From the NCBI GenBank assembly GCA_965205955.1, contig OZ242192.1, positions 744,001-808,000 of the forward strand: a stretch of DNA of 64,000 nt. Reading direction: 5' to 3'. How positions within the stretch are numbered: the first letter of the stretch is position 1; every line of letters begins with the position of its first letter. Below the pieces are notes generated by a model, which saw only the letters and a list, made by a program, of their open reading frames with translations, was not told the DNA's origin and ran no database searches. Positions 56,579 through 64,000 of this stretch are shown piece by piece. Both the position numbers and the translations under genes were made by a program. This stretch comes from G965202915 sp965205955 (GTDB taxonomy: Bacteria > Pseudomonadota > Gammaproteobacteria > Eutrophobiales > Eutrophobiaceae).

Positions 56579-57922
56579 TCAACCCAGCGCCTTAACTTCG
56601 TTAATAAATGCTTCGCCTCTTTCCTGATAGTTGTTAAACATATCGAGACTGGAACATGCCGGTGAAAGTAAAACCTTGTCATCGAATTTTGCAATTCTAG
56701 ATGCGGAAAAAACAGCTTCGCGCATATCATTGACCATATGCACCGGGATAAATCCCCGTATATGTTCAGCAATTACCTGCGCATCTTTGCCAAACAAAAT
56801 GGCATTTGAAACATAGTCTTTTGCAACGTTTGACAATTCGGAAAAGTTTGCATTTTTTCCGTCTCCGCCTGCAATAAGAATAATTTCTTTTTTGTTTGCC
56901 AGTCCTTGTATAGCAGCGCAGCAGGCGCCAACATTCGTTGCCTTGGAATCGTTATACCATTCGACTCCGTTAACAACATCGACAAGTTCACAGCGATGCG
57001 GCAGACCGGAAAAATCTGTTAAAATTGGTTTGATACGGGAAAAAGAAATACCGATAATATCCGCAATAGCCATAGCCGCTAAAATATTTGATGCATTATG
57101 GGCGCCCTTGATGCTCAAATCGGATTTCCTCATCAAGGGTTCATTATTCTTACATAAAAATTCCTCGCCATTCTTGTTGCCAATATAAAAGCCGCTATCT
57201 AATTTTGAATTGACCGAATACCTGACTATATGTCGATTCAGTTTGACCATTTCGCTTACGATTGCATCGTCGGCATTGATGATCATTACGCCATTCCCAT
57301 CGAATATTTTTTTCTTCGCATTGGCGTAAGCATTAAAATTGGAATAGCGATCCATATGATCTTCTGAAATATTTAAAATTACACCTACATGCGCATTCAA
57401 CGAATAGGTTATTTCCAATTGAAAACTGGAGAGCTCAAGGATGTAATAATCCGGCGATTGCTCATCAAGAAGATCCAGAGCAGGCGTTCCAAGATTGCCG
57501 CCAACCCTGACATTCAAACCGGCATTTTCGGTAATCTTTTCTACCAGAGTGGTGACTGTGCTTTTGCCGTTTGAGCCGGTAATTGCAATCACCGGCGCAT
57601 TTGCGTACCGGCAGAACAACTCTATATCGCCAATAACAGCATTGCTGCCGCCATTGATTTTATCAATACAGTTTTTTGTGACGGACACGCCCGGACTGAC
57701 GATAATTTCTTCCGTGTCCGCCAATAGATCCAAATCTATTCCGCCCAATGAACAAAAAATATTCGGAAATTCCTTCTGTAGCTCTTGTAAACAGGGAGGC
57801 TGTTCACTTGCGTCCGTTATGGCAACATGCTTGCCGAGCCTTGCCAAAAAACGCGCACAGGATAATCCGGTTTTCCCAAGACCAACGATCACCGCATCAT
57901 ATTGTGAAGTATCGACTCTCAT
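56579..57922 (-). CDS. murD: UDP-MurNAc-L-Ala--D-Glu ligase MurD
   Basis: 447 aa from the ATG at 57922 (MRVDTSQYDAVIVGLGKTG); a TTG at 57952 is possible. IVGLGKTGLSCARFLARLG, the ATP loop ITGSNGKSTVTTLVEKI, LELSSFQLE, NISEDHMDRYSN, WYNDSKATN and LLSPACSSLDMFNNYQERGE are present. It starts 39 nt after the mraY stop. Confidence 0.95.
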   Translation of the reverse strand: MRVDTSQYDAVIVGLGKTGLSCARFLARLGKHVAITDASEQPPCLQELQKEFPNIFCSLGGIDLDLLADTEEIIVSPGVSVTKNCIDKINGGSNAVIGDIELFCRYANAPVIAITGSNGKSTVTTLVEKITENAGLNVRVGGNLGTPALDLLDEQSPDYYILELSSFQLEITYSLNAHVGVILNISEDHMDRYSNFNAYANAKKKIFDGNGVMIINADDAIVSEMVKLNRHIVRYSVNSKLDSGFYIGNKNGEEFLCKNNEPLMRKSDLSIKGAHNASNILAAMAIADIIGISFSRIKPILTDFSGLPHRCELVDVVNGVEWYNDSKATNVGACCAAIQGLANKKEIILIAGGDGKNANFSELSNVAKDYVSNAILFGKDAQVIAEHIRGFIPVHMVNDMREAVFSASRIAKFDDKVLLSPACSSLDMFNNYQERGEAFINEVKALG

Positions 57923-57961
57923 TTGATTACCCGCTGCTCTGTCCAAGACCAATCAATCTCC

Positions 57962-59044
57962 CTATCTTATCTTCAGGCTGGCCAGGCCAATTAATACCAA
58001 TATCACTGTTATAATCCAGAAACGGACGATGACTCTCGGCTCCGGCCAGCCTTTTAATTCATAATGGTGATGCAAGGGGGCCATATTGAATATGCGTTTG
58101 CCGGAAAGCTTATAGGAACCTACTTGCAATATTACCGATACGGTTTCAATCACGAACAGTCCTCCCATGATGAAAAACGCCAGCTCCTGTCTTACCAAAA
58201 TTGCAACGACACCCAAAGCCGCCCCTAGCGATAAGGCGCCGATATCACCCATGAAAATTTGAGCCGGATAGGTGTTGAACCACAGGAAGCCAAGGCCCGA
58301 ACCAACTATTGCGCCGCAAAATACCGCGACTTCACCAACACCCGGCACATAAGGGACGCCAAGATAATCGGCAAAATGAACATGGCCCGCCACATAGGAA
58401 AAAACCGTCAGCGCTGCCGCAATCATTACGGCCGGCAAAATGGCAAGGCCATCCAATCCATCGGTTAAATTAACGGCATTGCTGGAACCGACGATTACAA
58501 AATAAGCAAGTATGATATACAGTGGTCCAAGATCGATAATGATGGATTTTACAAACGGAATAATAAGCTGTGTTTCTACTGGCGTCTCTGCCGTGTAATA
58601 AAGAAATGATGCCGCGCCCAACCCAATAATCGACTGAAGCAAATATTTATATTTGCCGGGCAAACCTCTTGATTGCCGCTGCAATATCTTCATATAATCA
58701 TCGATCCAGCCGATTATGCCGAACAGTAAAGTTACGCTCAGTGCCACCCAGATAAAGCGATTATCGAGTTTTCCCCAGCATAAGGCGCTTATCATCATGG
58801 AAATAATAATCAGGATGCCGCCCATTGTCGGCGTGCCTGATTTTGATAAATGCGATTCGGGGCCGTCCGCCCTTATATTTTGTTCAATTTTATTATCACT
58901 CATCCTTCTGATAAAAAAAGGCCCGACCAGAAGCGCAATGAAAAGAGAGGTCAGTACCCCGAGAATTATTCTCAGAGTGATATATTGAAAAACATTAAAT
59001 CCGCTATGGAACTGAGCCAGGTATTCGGCGAGCCAAATTAACAT
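57962..59044 (-). CDS. mraY: Phospho-MurNAc-pentapeptide transferase MraY
   Basis: 360 aa, the same length as E. coli, from the ATG at 59044. Integral membrane enzyme (about ten helices) that makes lipid I. TPTMGGILI, WIDDYMKILQRQSRGL with the catalytic Asp pair, VNLTDGLDGLA, and NMAPLHHHYELKGWPEPRVI are the hallmark motifs. It starts one base after the murF stop. Confidence 0.97.
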   Translation of the reverse strand: MLIWLAEYLAQFHSGFNVFQYITLRIILGVLTSLFIALLVGPFFIRRMSDNKIEQNIRADGPESHLSKSGTPTMGGILIIISMMISALCWGKLDNRFIWVALSVTLLFGIIGWIDDYMKILQRQSRGLPGKYKYLLQSIIGLGAASFLYYTAETPVETQLIIPFVKSIIIDLGPLYIILAYFVIVGSSNAVNLTDGLDGLAILPAVMIAAALTVFSYVAGHVHFADYLGVPYVPGVGEVAVFCGAIVGSGLGFLWFNTYPAQIFMGDIGALSLGAALGVVAILVRQELAFFIMGGLFVIETVSVILQVGSYKLSGKRIFNMAPLHHHYELKGWPEPRVIVRFWIITVILVLIGLASLKIR

Positions 59045-59045
59045 C

Positions 59046-60398
59046 TTAGACTGGCGCCTCCAACGCATTTACTATTCGTTCCATTCGCATTGCGCGCGAT
59101 CCCTTAATGAGGATCACTACATTACTATCGGCGCAGCGGTCCAGCAATCCGGTCAATACGGAATGTGAATCGGAGTGTATTGCGCCTTTGCCGAAACTAT
59201 CGCTCGCATATTTGCTCAATTCGCCAAGGGTAAATAATTTTTCAACACCCGCCTTCCCCGCCTCCCGCCCAAATTCAGCATGAAAGAATCGGGATTGATC
59301 GCCCAGTTCGTTCATATCACCAAGCGCCACCCATTTTCTTCTCTTACATTGACTTAACACCGTAAGCGCCGCCTGCAATGATGCAGGATTGGCATTATAG
59401 GTATCATCAATTATTCTCATGCCCTTCAATCCTTTCTTGAACTGCATGCGTCCCTTTATCGCCTGCATAGATTGCAAGCCGTTCCTGATGTGTTCTCCGG
59501 ATATATTGAGTGCGTAAGCGCAGGCGGCTGCGGCGATGGCGTTCATAACATTATGATGGCCGGGTAACGATAGTGTAATCGCCGTTGATCCTTTCGCAGT
59601 AACAAGATCGAAGCTGGTTTTGAATGAATCATAATCACATTCAATGTTCTCAGCCCTTAGGTCCGCGCTATTACTTATGCCAAAAGTAATCTGATTCGAT
59701 TCGACGCTGCATTGCCTCCAAAAATCGGCATACCGATCATCGGCGTTGATAATCGCGGTCCCATCTTTACCCAGGCTTGAAAAAACTTCCGCCTTTGCTT
59801 TTGCAACCCCCTCAATCGTTCCAAAACCCTCCAGATGAGCCGGGGCACATTGTGTTATAACCGCAACATTCGGCTGGCTGATCTTTGCCAGCCATTCAAT
59901 TTCATTTGGGTGGTTCGCGCCCATTTCAATAACGGCATAGCCATGCTCCTTGCCGATGCCGAATAATGTCAGCGGCACGCCAATATCATTATTCAGATTT
60001 CCCATAGTGGAATGCGCCGATGCCTGTTGCGACAGGATGCGGCTCAGCATCTGTTTAACCGTGGTTTTGCCGTTGCTTCCGGTCACCGCTACAAGAGGGA
60101 TATCGAATCTTTTCCGCCAGGCTTGAGCCAGCAACCCCATCGCCTTGCGCGCATTTCCGACCTTTATTCCGGATAATTTATTTTCAGGGAAAGTTTCCAG
60201 CAGAAAAGAACTTGCCCCATGTTTGGCCGCCGAATCAATGAACTGATGCCCGTCGTAATGTTCACCGCGTAGCGCGATGAACATCTCACCCATCCTGATT
60301 TTTCGGCTATCTGAACAACAGCCTCTGAACATCACATCCCGGCCGTACAATTCCGCGCCGGTGATCTTCGCTGCCTCGGACAACTGCATATTGATCAT
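59046..60398 (-). CDS. murF: UDP-MurNAc-tripeptide--D-Ala-D-Ala ligase MurF
   Basis: 450 aa from the ATG at 60398, which shares a base with the murE stop (TGATG); a GTG at 60401 is possible. An N-terminal UDP-binding domain (CCSDSRKIRMGEMFIALRGE), the ATP loop VTGSNGKTTVKQML, VIEMGANHPNEI, DDTYNANPASL and ALGDMNELGD. It completes the UDP-MurNAc-pentapeptide. Confidence 0.96.
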   Translation of the reverse strand: MINMQLSEAAKITGAELYGRDVMFRGCCSDSRKIRMGEMFIALRGEHYDGHQFIDSAAKHGASSFLLETFPENKLSGIKVGNARKAMGLLAQAWRKRFDIPLVAVTGSNGKTTVKQMLSRILSQQASAHSTMGNLNNDIGVPLTLFGIGKEHGYAVIEMGANHPNEIEWLAKISQPNVAVITQCAPAHLEGFGTIEGVAKAKAEVFSSLGKDGTAIINADDRYADFWRQCSVESNQITFGISNSADLRAENIECDYDSFKTSFDLVTAKGSTAITLSLPGHHNVMNAIAAAACAYALNISGEHIRNGLQSMQAIKGRMQFKKGLKGMRIIDDTYNANPASLQAALTVLSQCKRRKWVALGDMNELGDQSRFFHAEFGREAGKAGVEKLFTLGELSKYASDSFGKGAIHSDSHSVLTGLLDRCADSNVVILIKGSRAMRMERIVNALEAPV

Positions 60399-61894
60399 CA
60401 CTCGGTCAGCCTCCTTGCCAATTCACGATCGCAAAAAGGATAGCGCTTATTTTGTATTTCCTGGTACGTTTCATGACCTTTGCCGGCAATCAGGATGATG
60501 TCCTGCTCCCCGGAATTATGAAAACTCGTCGTGATTGCTTCCGATCGATCGAGAATCACTTTTGCGCTGTTTTTATTTTTTATACCGGATAAAATATCCT
60601 CAATTATTCTTACAGGCTCCTCTGTTCTTGGATTATCATTAGTCAAAACAATCAGATCGGCAATCTCCTCGGCTACCGCGCCCATTTCGGAACGCTTGCC
60701 CCTGTCCCGGTCCCCGCCGCATCCGAATATAGTAATTAACTTGCCTTTGCAGCCCCGCTTCAGTGATTTCTGTGCTTTTTCCAGGGCATCCGGGGTATGG
60801 GCATAATCGACAACCAGAAGAGCATGGTTTTCTTTCTTGTATTGCTCCATCCTCCCCGGCACGCTGCTAATTTCATGCAGCATATGGACCGCTTTATTTA
60901 AAGATAAGCCCTGCAGACACAGACAAGACAAACTTGCCAGCAGGTTCTCTATATTGAATTTTCCGACGAGTTTTGTATGCAAATGATCCCGGCCCCAGGG
61001 ACTTTCAATATTTACAACCGTAGTTAAATTCCGCATCGATTCTATTCGGGCAAAAACGATATTCAGATGATTTTTATTCTGAGCATAGACTTCCTTGTTC
61101 AAGGTATAGCCGAGCACATTGACCTTATTTCCGAGTTTGCCCAACAGGGTATGGCCAAATTCATCGTCCAGGTTGATAACTGCCTGTTGCAGGCTTGCAA
61201 ACTCGAATAATCTGCTTTTTGACGCCGCATACGAGCTTAAATTCTTGTGATAATCCATATGATCGCGGCTCAGGTTTGTGAAAACGGCAAGATCAAAATC
61301 AATGCCGTTAACACGGCGCTGATCCAGAGCGTGGGATGACACCTCCATAACGGTGCAATCGACCTCATTACACCAGGCCGCCAGAGTTTTTTGTAAAGCA
61401 ATTGGATCCGGAGTGGTATGTGCGCCGGCCTGAAGCTCGCCGTTAACACCATAGCCAAGCGTTCCTATAGAAGCGCTGCGCCTTCCCGACAGGGCCAGAG
61501 CCTTGCTGACAAGGTAGGTAACGGATGACTTGCCGTTTGTTCCCGTTACTCCGACCATTGTCATTTTTTGTGAAGGGTGTTGATAGAAACGGTCGGCAAT
61601 AACGCCGATATGCTCCCTCAAATTTTTTACTTGAATAATGGGTATGGAATAATCGGATTGATTCATTCTCTCGTCCGTTTCGGCCAGTACCGCCGCTACG
61701 CCTGCATTGATTGCATCACCAATAAACCGGCGCCCGTCCACATGCACGCCTCGATAGGCAATAAACAGATCTCCCGGCCCGGTCATCCTGCTGTCCGTAG
61801 ATAAACCTTCAATCATGCTGCCGTCCTGAAATTCCGCAATATCATCAAGCAATTCCCGTAAGGGCATAGAATACCGGAGTTTCCTGGCCGCCAT
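60398..61894 (-). CDS. murE: UDP-MurNAc-dipeptide--meso-DAP ligase MurE
   Basis: 498 aa. STDSRMTGPGDLFIAYRG, the ATP loop GVTGTNGKSSVTYLVSKAL, EVSSHALDQRRVNGIDFD, DYAHTPDALEK and FGCGGDRDRGKR are seen. The residues that choose the third amino acid read DNPRTEEP, the DNPR motif that marks meso-diaminopimelate, so the wall is of the Gram-negative type. The start lies 2 nt past the ftsI stop. Confidence 0.96.
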   Translation of the reverse strand: MAARKLRYSMPLRELLDDIAEFQDGSMIEGLSTDSRMTGPGDLFIAYRGVHVDGRRFIGDAINAGVAAVLAETDERMNQSDYSIPIIQVKNLREHIGVIADRFYQHPSQKMTMVGVTGTNGKSSVTYLVSKALALSGRRSASIGTLGYGVNGELQAGAHTTPDPIALQKTLAAWCNEVDCTVMEVSSHALDQRRVNGIDFDLAVFTNLSRDHMDYHKNLSSYAASKSRLFEFASLQQAVINLDDEFGHTLLGKLGNKVNVLGYTLNKEVYAQNKNHLNIVFARIESMRNLTTVVNIESPWGRDHLHTKLVGKFNIENLLASLSCLCLQGLSLNKAVHMLHEISSVPGRMEQYKKENHALLVVDYAHTPDALEKAQKSLKRGCKGKLITIFGCGGDRDRGKRSEMGAVAEEIADLIVLTNDNPRTEEPVRIIEDILSGIKNKNSAKVILDRSEAITTSFHNSGEQDIILIAGKGHETYQEIQNKRYPFCDRELARRLTE

Positions 61895-61896
61895 AA

Positions 61897-63630
61897 TTAA
61901 TTGCTCTCCGATGAAATATCGAGTGTAGTTATATCCGCAATAGCCTGCGCATCGAATGCAGATAAATCATCCGGCGGCAAATTCATTATTCTCAATGCGC
62001 CCGCCATTACCTTGGAAAAAACCGGCGCCGCGACCTGTCCGCCATAATGTTGCTCGCCTCCGGGTTCATTAACGGTTACTACCATTACAAGACGCGGTTT
62101 GCTTGCCGGCGCCATCCCGGCAAAAATAGACAGATACCGGTCTTTCGAATAGCCGCCGCGGGTTGATTTATGCACAGTGCCCGTCTTTCCGGCGATACGA
62201 TACCCGCGAACGGATGCCCGCTTGCCGGTTCCGCTCTCGGAAACAACGGTCTCCATGATCGACTTGATCTGTCTGGCAACACTTGCGGGAATAGCCTGAT
62301 ATCCTTCTACCCTTTTATCCACATGAATAAAAGAGACCGGCACCAGCATGCCATCCGCGGCAATCATGCCGTAAGCCTGCGCCAACTGCAGGGCGCTTAC
62401 CGACAGACCATAGCCGAATGCTATCGTGGCCAGTTCCACCTCAGCCCAGTTATTGTACTCCGTGAGTGTCCCCGATGCCTCTCCGGGAAAAATACTGCCG
62501 GTGGGCTGGCCAAAGCCAAAACGGGCCAACGTACTCCATAAGACATTCGGTTTGAGTGCGAGAGCAATTTTACTTGCGCCCACATTGCTTGATTTCGTGA
62601 TCACGGTTTCCACGTCAATCAAGCCGTAATTTCGAATATCACGCACAGTGTGCGCGCCAATCTTCAAATAGCCCGGATGCGTATCAATCAGTGTCTCGGG
62701 GCTATACAGACCGGAAGACAATGCCGCTACAATTGTGAAAGGCTTCAATACCGATCCGGGTTCAAAAACATCGGTAACCGCTCGATTGCGGTAATATTCG
62801 CTCCTGAGTCCGTTGCGGTTATTTGGATTGTAGGAAGGCTGCCCGACCAGCGCCAATACTTCCCCGGTGGTCGCATCCAGCATTATCAATGTTCCACTCT
62901 TTGCCGCATGGCGGGCAATAGCGGTTTTGAGTTCACGATAGGCAAGATATTGTATGCGTCGATCGATGCTTAACCGTAACTCCTTTCCCGGCTCCGAAGA
63001 TTCAATGATCTCGAATTGCTCGACAATTCTTCCCAGCCTGTCCTGAAGCACCCTTTTCTTTCCCGGCTTGCCCCTCAGCCAATCATCATAGGCCAGTTCG
63101 ATTCCTTCCTGCCCAATATCATCAACATTGGTAAAGCCGATTACATGTGCGGTAATCTCACCCGAAGGGTAATAACGTTTATATTCCTTCTCCAGATAGA
63201 CTCCGGGAATATTGAGCGCCAATATCTTTTTCACCACATTCGGATCGGCATGCCGCCTTAAATAAACAAAATCACGATTGATACGGTCAAAAAATTTGCC
63301 TTTCAATTTTTCAGTGCTGGTATTCAATACCTCTGCAAGCTCCGGCGATCGATCAATGTGCTCCAGCACACGGCGGGGATCGGCCCAGACCGACTCCATC
63401 GGCGTACTTATTGCCAGATGATCGCCGTTGCGATCGGTAATCACGCCCCGATGTGCGGTAATTTCAATGACTCTGACCGATCGGGCATCGCCATGGGTCT
63501 TTAAAAAATCATTATTAAGAAGCTGTAGATCGACAACGCGCCAAATCAACGCGCACATGATCAGGAAAAAAAATACCAGCATTATCCACAGGCGGACAGG
63601 GTGTTGCGCTTGCCGTATTTCCGTCTTCAT
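61897..63630 (-). CDS. ftsI: Septal transpeptidase FtsI (PBP3)
   Basis: 577 aa. A class B penicillin-binding protein that crosslinks septal wall. A cytoplasmic tail and single helix (about 13-33), the non-catalytic pedestal domain (AHRGVITDRNGDHLAIS), then the transpeptidase domain with SxxK in EPGSVLKPFTI, SxN in TKSSNVGASK and KTG in IAGKTGTVHKS. It overlaps ftsL (ATGA). Confidence 0.97.
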   Translation of the reverse strand: MKTEIRQAQHPVRLWIMLVFFFLIMCALIWRVVDLQLLNNDFLKTHGDARSVRVIEITAHRGVITDRNGDHLAISTPMESVWADPRRVLEHIDRSPELAEVLNTSTEKLKGKFFDRINRDFVYLRRHADPNVVKKILALNIPGVYLEKEYKRYYPSGEITAHVIGFTNVDDIGQEGIELAYDDWLRGKPGKKRVLQDRLGRIVEQFEIIESSEPGKELRLSIDRRIQYLAYRELKTAIARHAAKSGTLIMLDATTGEVLALVGQPSYNPNNRNGLRSEYYRNRAVTDVFEPGSVLKPFTIVAALSSGLYSPETLIDTHPGYLKIGAHTVRDIRNYGLIDVETVITKSSNVGASKIALALKPNVLWSTLARFGFGQPTGSIFPGEASGTLTEYNNWAEVELATIAFGYGLSVSALQLAQAYGMIAADGMLVPVSFIHVDKRVEGYQAIPASVARQIKSIMETVVSESGTGKRASVRGYRIAGKTGTVHKSTRGGYSKDRYLSIFAGMAPASKPRLVMVVTVNEPGGEQHYGGQVAAPVFSKVMAGALRIMNLPPDDLSAFDAQAIADITTLDISSESN

Positions 63631-63890
63631 CTTTCCGGCACTAAAATTGTTTTTTGTTCAGGGCTTGTCATGTTCAACTTCGTGCGCGCCACAGACTCGA
63701 TCCGATCATCGGTTGCCCAGGTGCTTTGTTCCAGTTGAATACGTCCCCATTCCTCATTCAAGGCATCGCGCTCCCTTTCCAGATCCAGAATTTCCGCAAA
63801 CAACTTTCTTGTTTCATGTTTGGCGACCACAACCTCCATTGCCGAATAAAAAACGGCAATAAAGAGCAACATGTTAACGATCATCCTCAT
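63627..63890 (-). CDS. ftsL: Cell division protein FtsL
   Basis: 87 aa, a short bitopic protein: one helix (about 2-22) and a periplasmic coiled coil (EILDLERERDALNEEWGRIQLE) ending with the DRIESVARTKLNM segment typical of FtsL. It forms the FtsQLB complex that activates FtsWI. Placement between rsmH and ftsI confirms it. Confidence 0.93.
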   Translation of the reverse strand: MRMIVNMLLFIAVFYSAMEVVVAKHETRKLFAEILDLERERDALNEEWGRIQLEQSTWATDDRIESVARTKLNMTSPEQKTILVPER

Positions 63891-63893
63891 TTC

Positions 63894-64000
63894 TCAAATC
63901 CTTTCCCCAATGCGCATAATTGCGCTACGGGCGCGCGGATTGCTTTCGACTTCCCCGGTTGCCGGGCGGATCGGCTTTCCCACCGGCTTCAACCCAGGGC
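63894..64000 (-). CDS. rsmH: 16S rRNA methyltransferase RsmH, C-terminal end (partial)
   Basis: Only the last 35 codons are inside the window; the gene runs on past the right edge. They read KPVGKPIRPATGEVESNPRA then RSAIMRIGERI and stop, matching the conserved RsmH C-terminus (P-E-NPRARSA--R). RsmH methylates N4 of C1402 in 16S rRNA. It ends 3 nt before the ftsL start. Confidence 0.92.
   Translation of the reverse strand, partial: PGLKPVGKPIRPATGEVESNPRARSAIMRIGERI

Overview
The window is chromosomal DNA from a Gram-negative bacterium, most likely a gammaproteobacterium. The supporting signs are a full dcw cell-wall/division cluster with a meso-DAP type MurE, LpxC, BamD, PdxB, UbiE/UbiJ/UbiB, type IV pilus genes (pilB, pilC, pilD, pilS, pilR), an SCS operon, and the lpxC | dciA | (M23) | secA | argJ arrangement known from Pseudomonas-like genomes. 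I cannot name genus or species. Most of the window is tightly packed housekeeping DNA in which many genes overlap by 1-11 bases. Hand-counted positions of short sites may be off by a base.

Layout. 87-1718: an exported ankyrin-repeat protein made of about 16 near-identical 99-bp units, visibly richer in G+C than its surroundings. 1778-7033 (minus): TlpA-like thioredoxin, DsbD, CutA and a large RND/MMPL exporter. 7202-14374 (minus): purN-pdxB, then secF-secD-yajC-tgt-queA. 14506-14590: tRNA-Leu(CAA). 14862-16966 (plus): ctpA and a YibQ-like deacetylase. 17049-20498 (minus): ubiB-ubiJ-ubiE-DUF971. 20615-23547 (minus): pilR-pilS. 23732-25767 (plus): sucC-sucD. 25768-27867: an accessory island. 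27868-29518 (minus): nadE, bamD. 29578-32742 (plus): rluD-pgeF, gdhA. 33382-40857 (plus): clpB, pilB-pilC-pilD-coaE-yacG. 40890-45834 (minus): Nudix/ThiE fusion, argJ, secA. 45881-46095: decayed M23 peptidase. 46243-46707 (plus): dciA. 46711-64000 (minus): lpxC, ftsZ, ftsA, ftsQ, ddl, murB, murC, murG, ftsW, murD, mraY, murF, murE, ftsI, ftsL and the 3' end of rsmH, with the transcription order running from rsmH to lpxC.

The most interesting stretch is the island between sucD and nadE. A gene whose C-terminal half looks like the abortive-infection Abi_C domain ends inside an attC-like integron recombination site: its TAA stop lies in the inverse core, followed by an 18-bp hairpin and a GGCGTTATATG end. 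No integrase is visible. This looks like a stray (solo) integron cassette carrying a putative phage-defence gene. Next to it is a two-gene unit, a small lipoprotein and a small membrane-anchored coiled-coil protein with a fresh 21-bp in-frame duplication.

The second notable feature is the ankyrin gene. Its framework codons are almost invariant even at silent positions, while changes fall on the few positions that form the binding face of ankyrin repeats. It resembles a naturally diversified, exported binding scaffold. Other points are a good heat-shock (sigma-32 type) promoter before clpB, an internal promoter for lpxC, an M23 peptidase remnant at its expected syntenic place before secA, and a PilB that keeps only one of the two CxxC pairs seen in many relatives.
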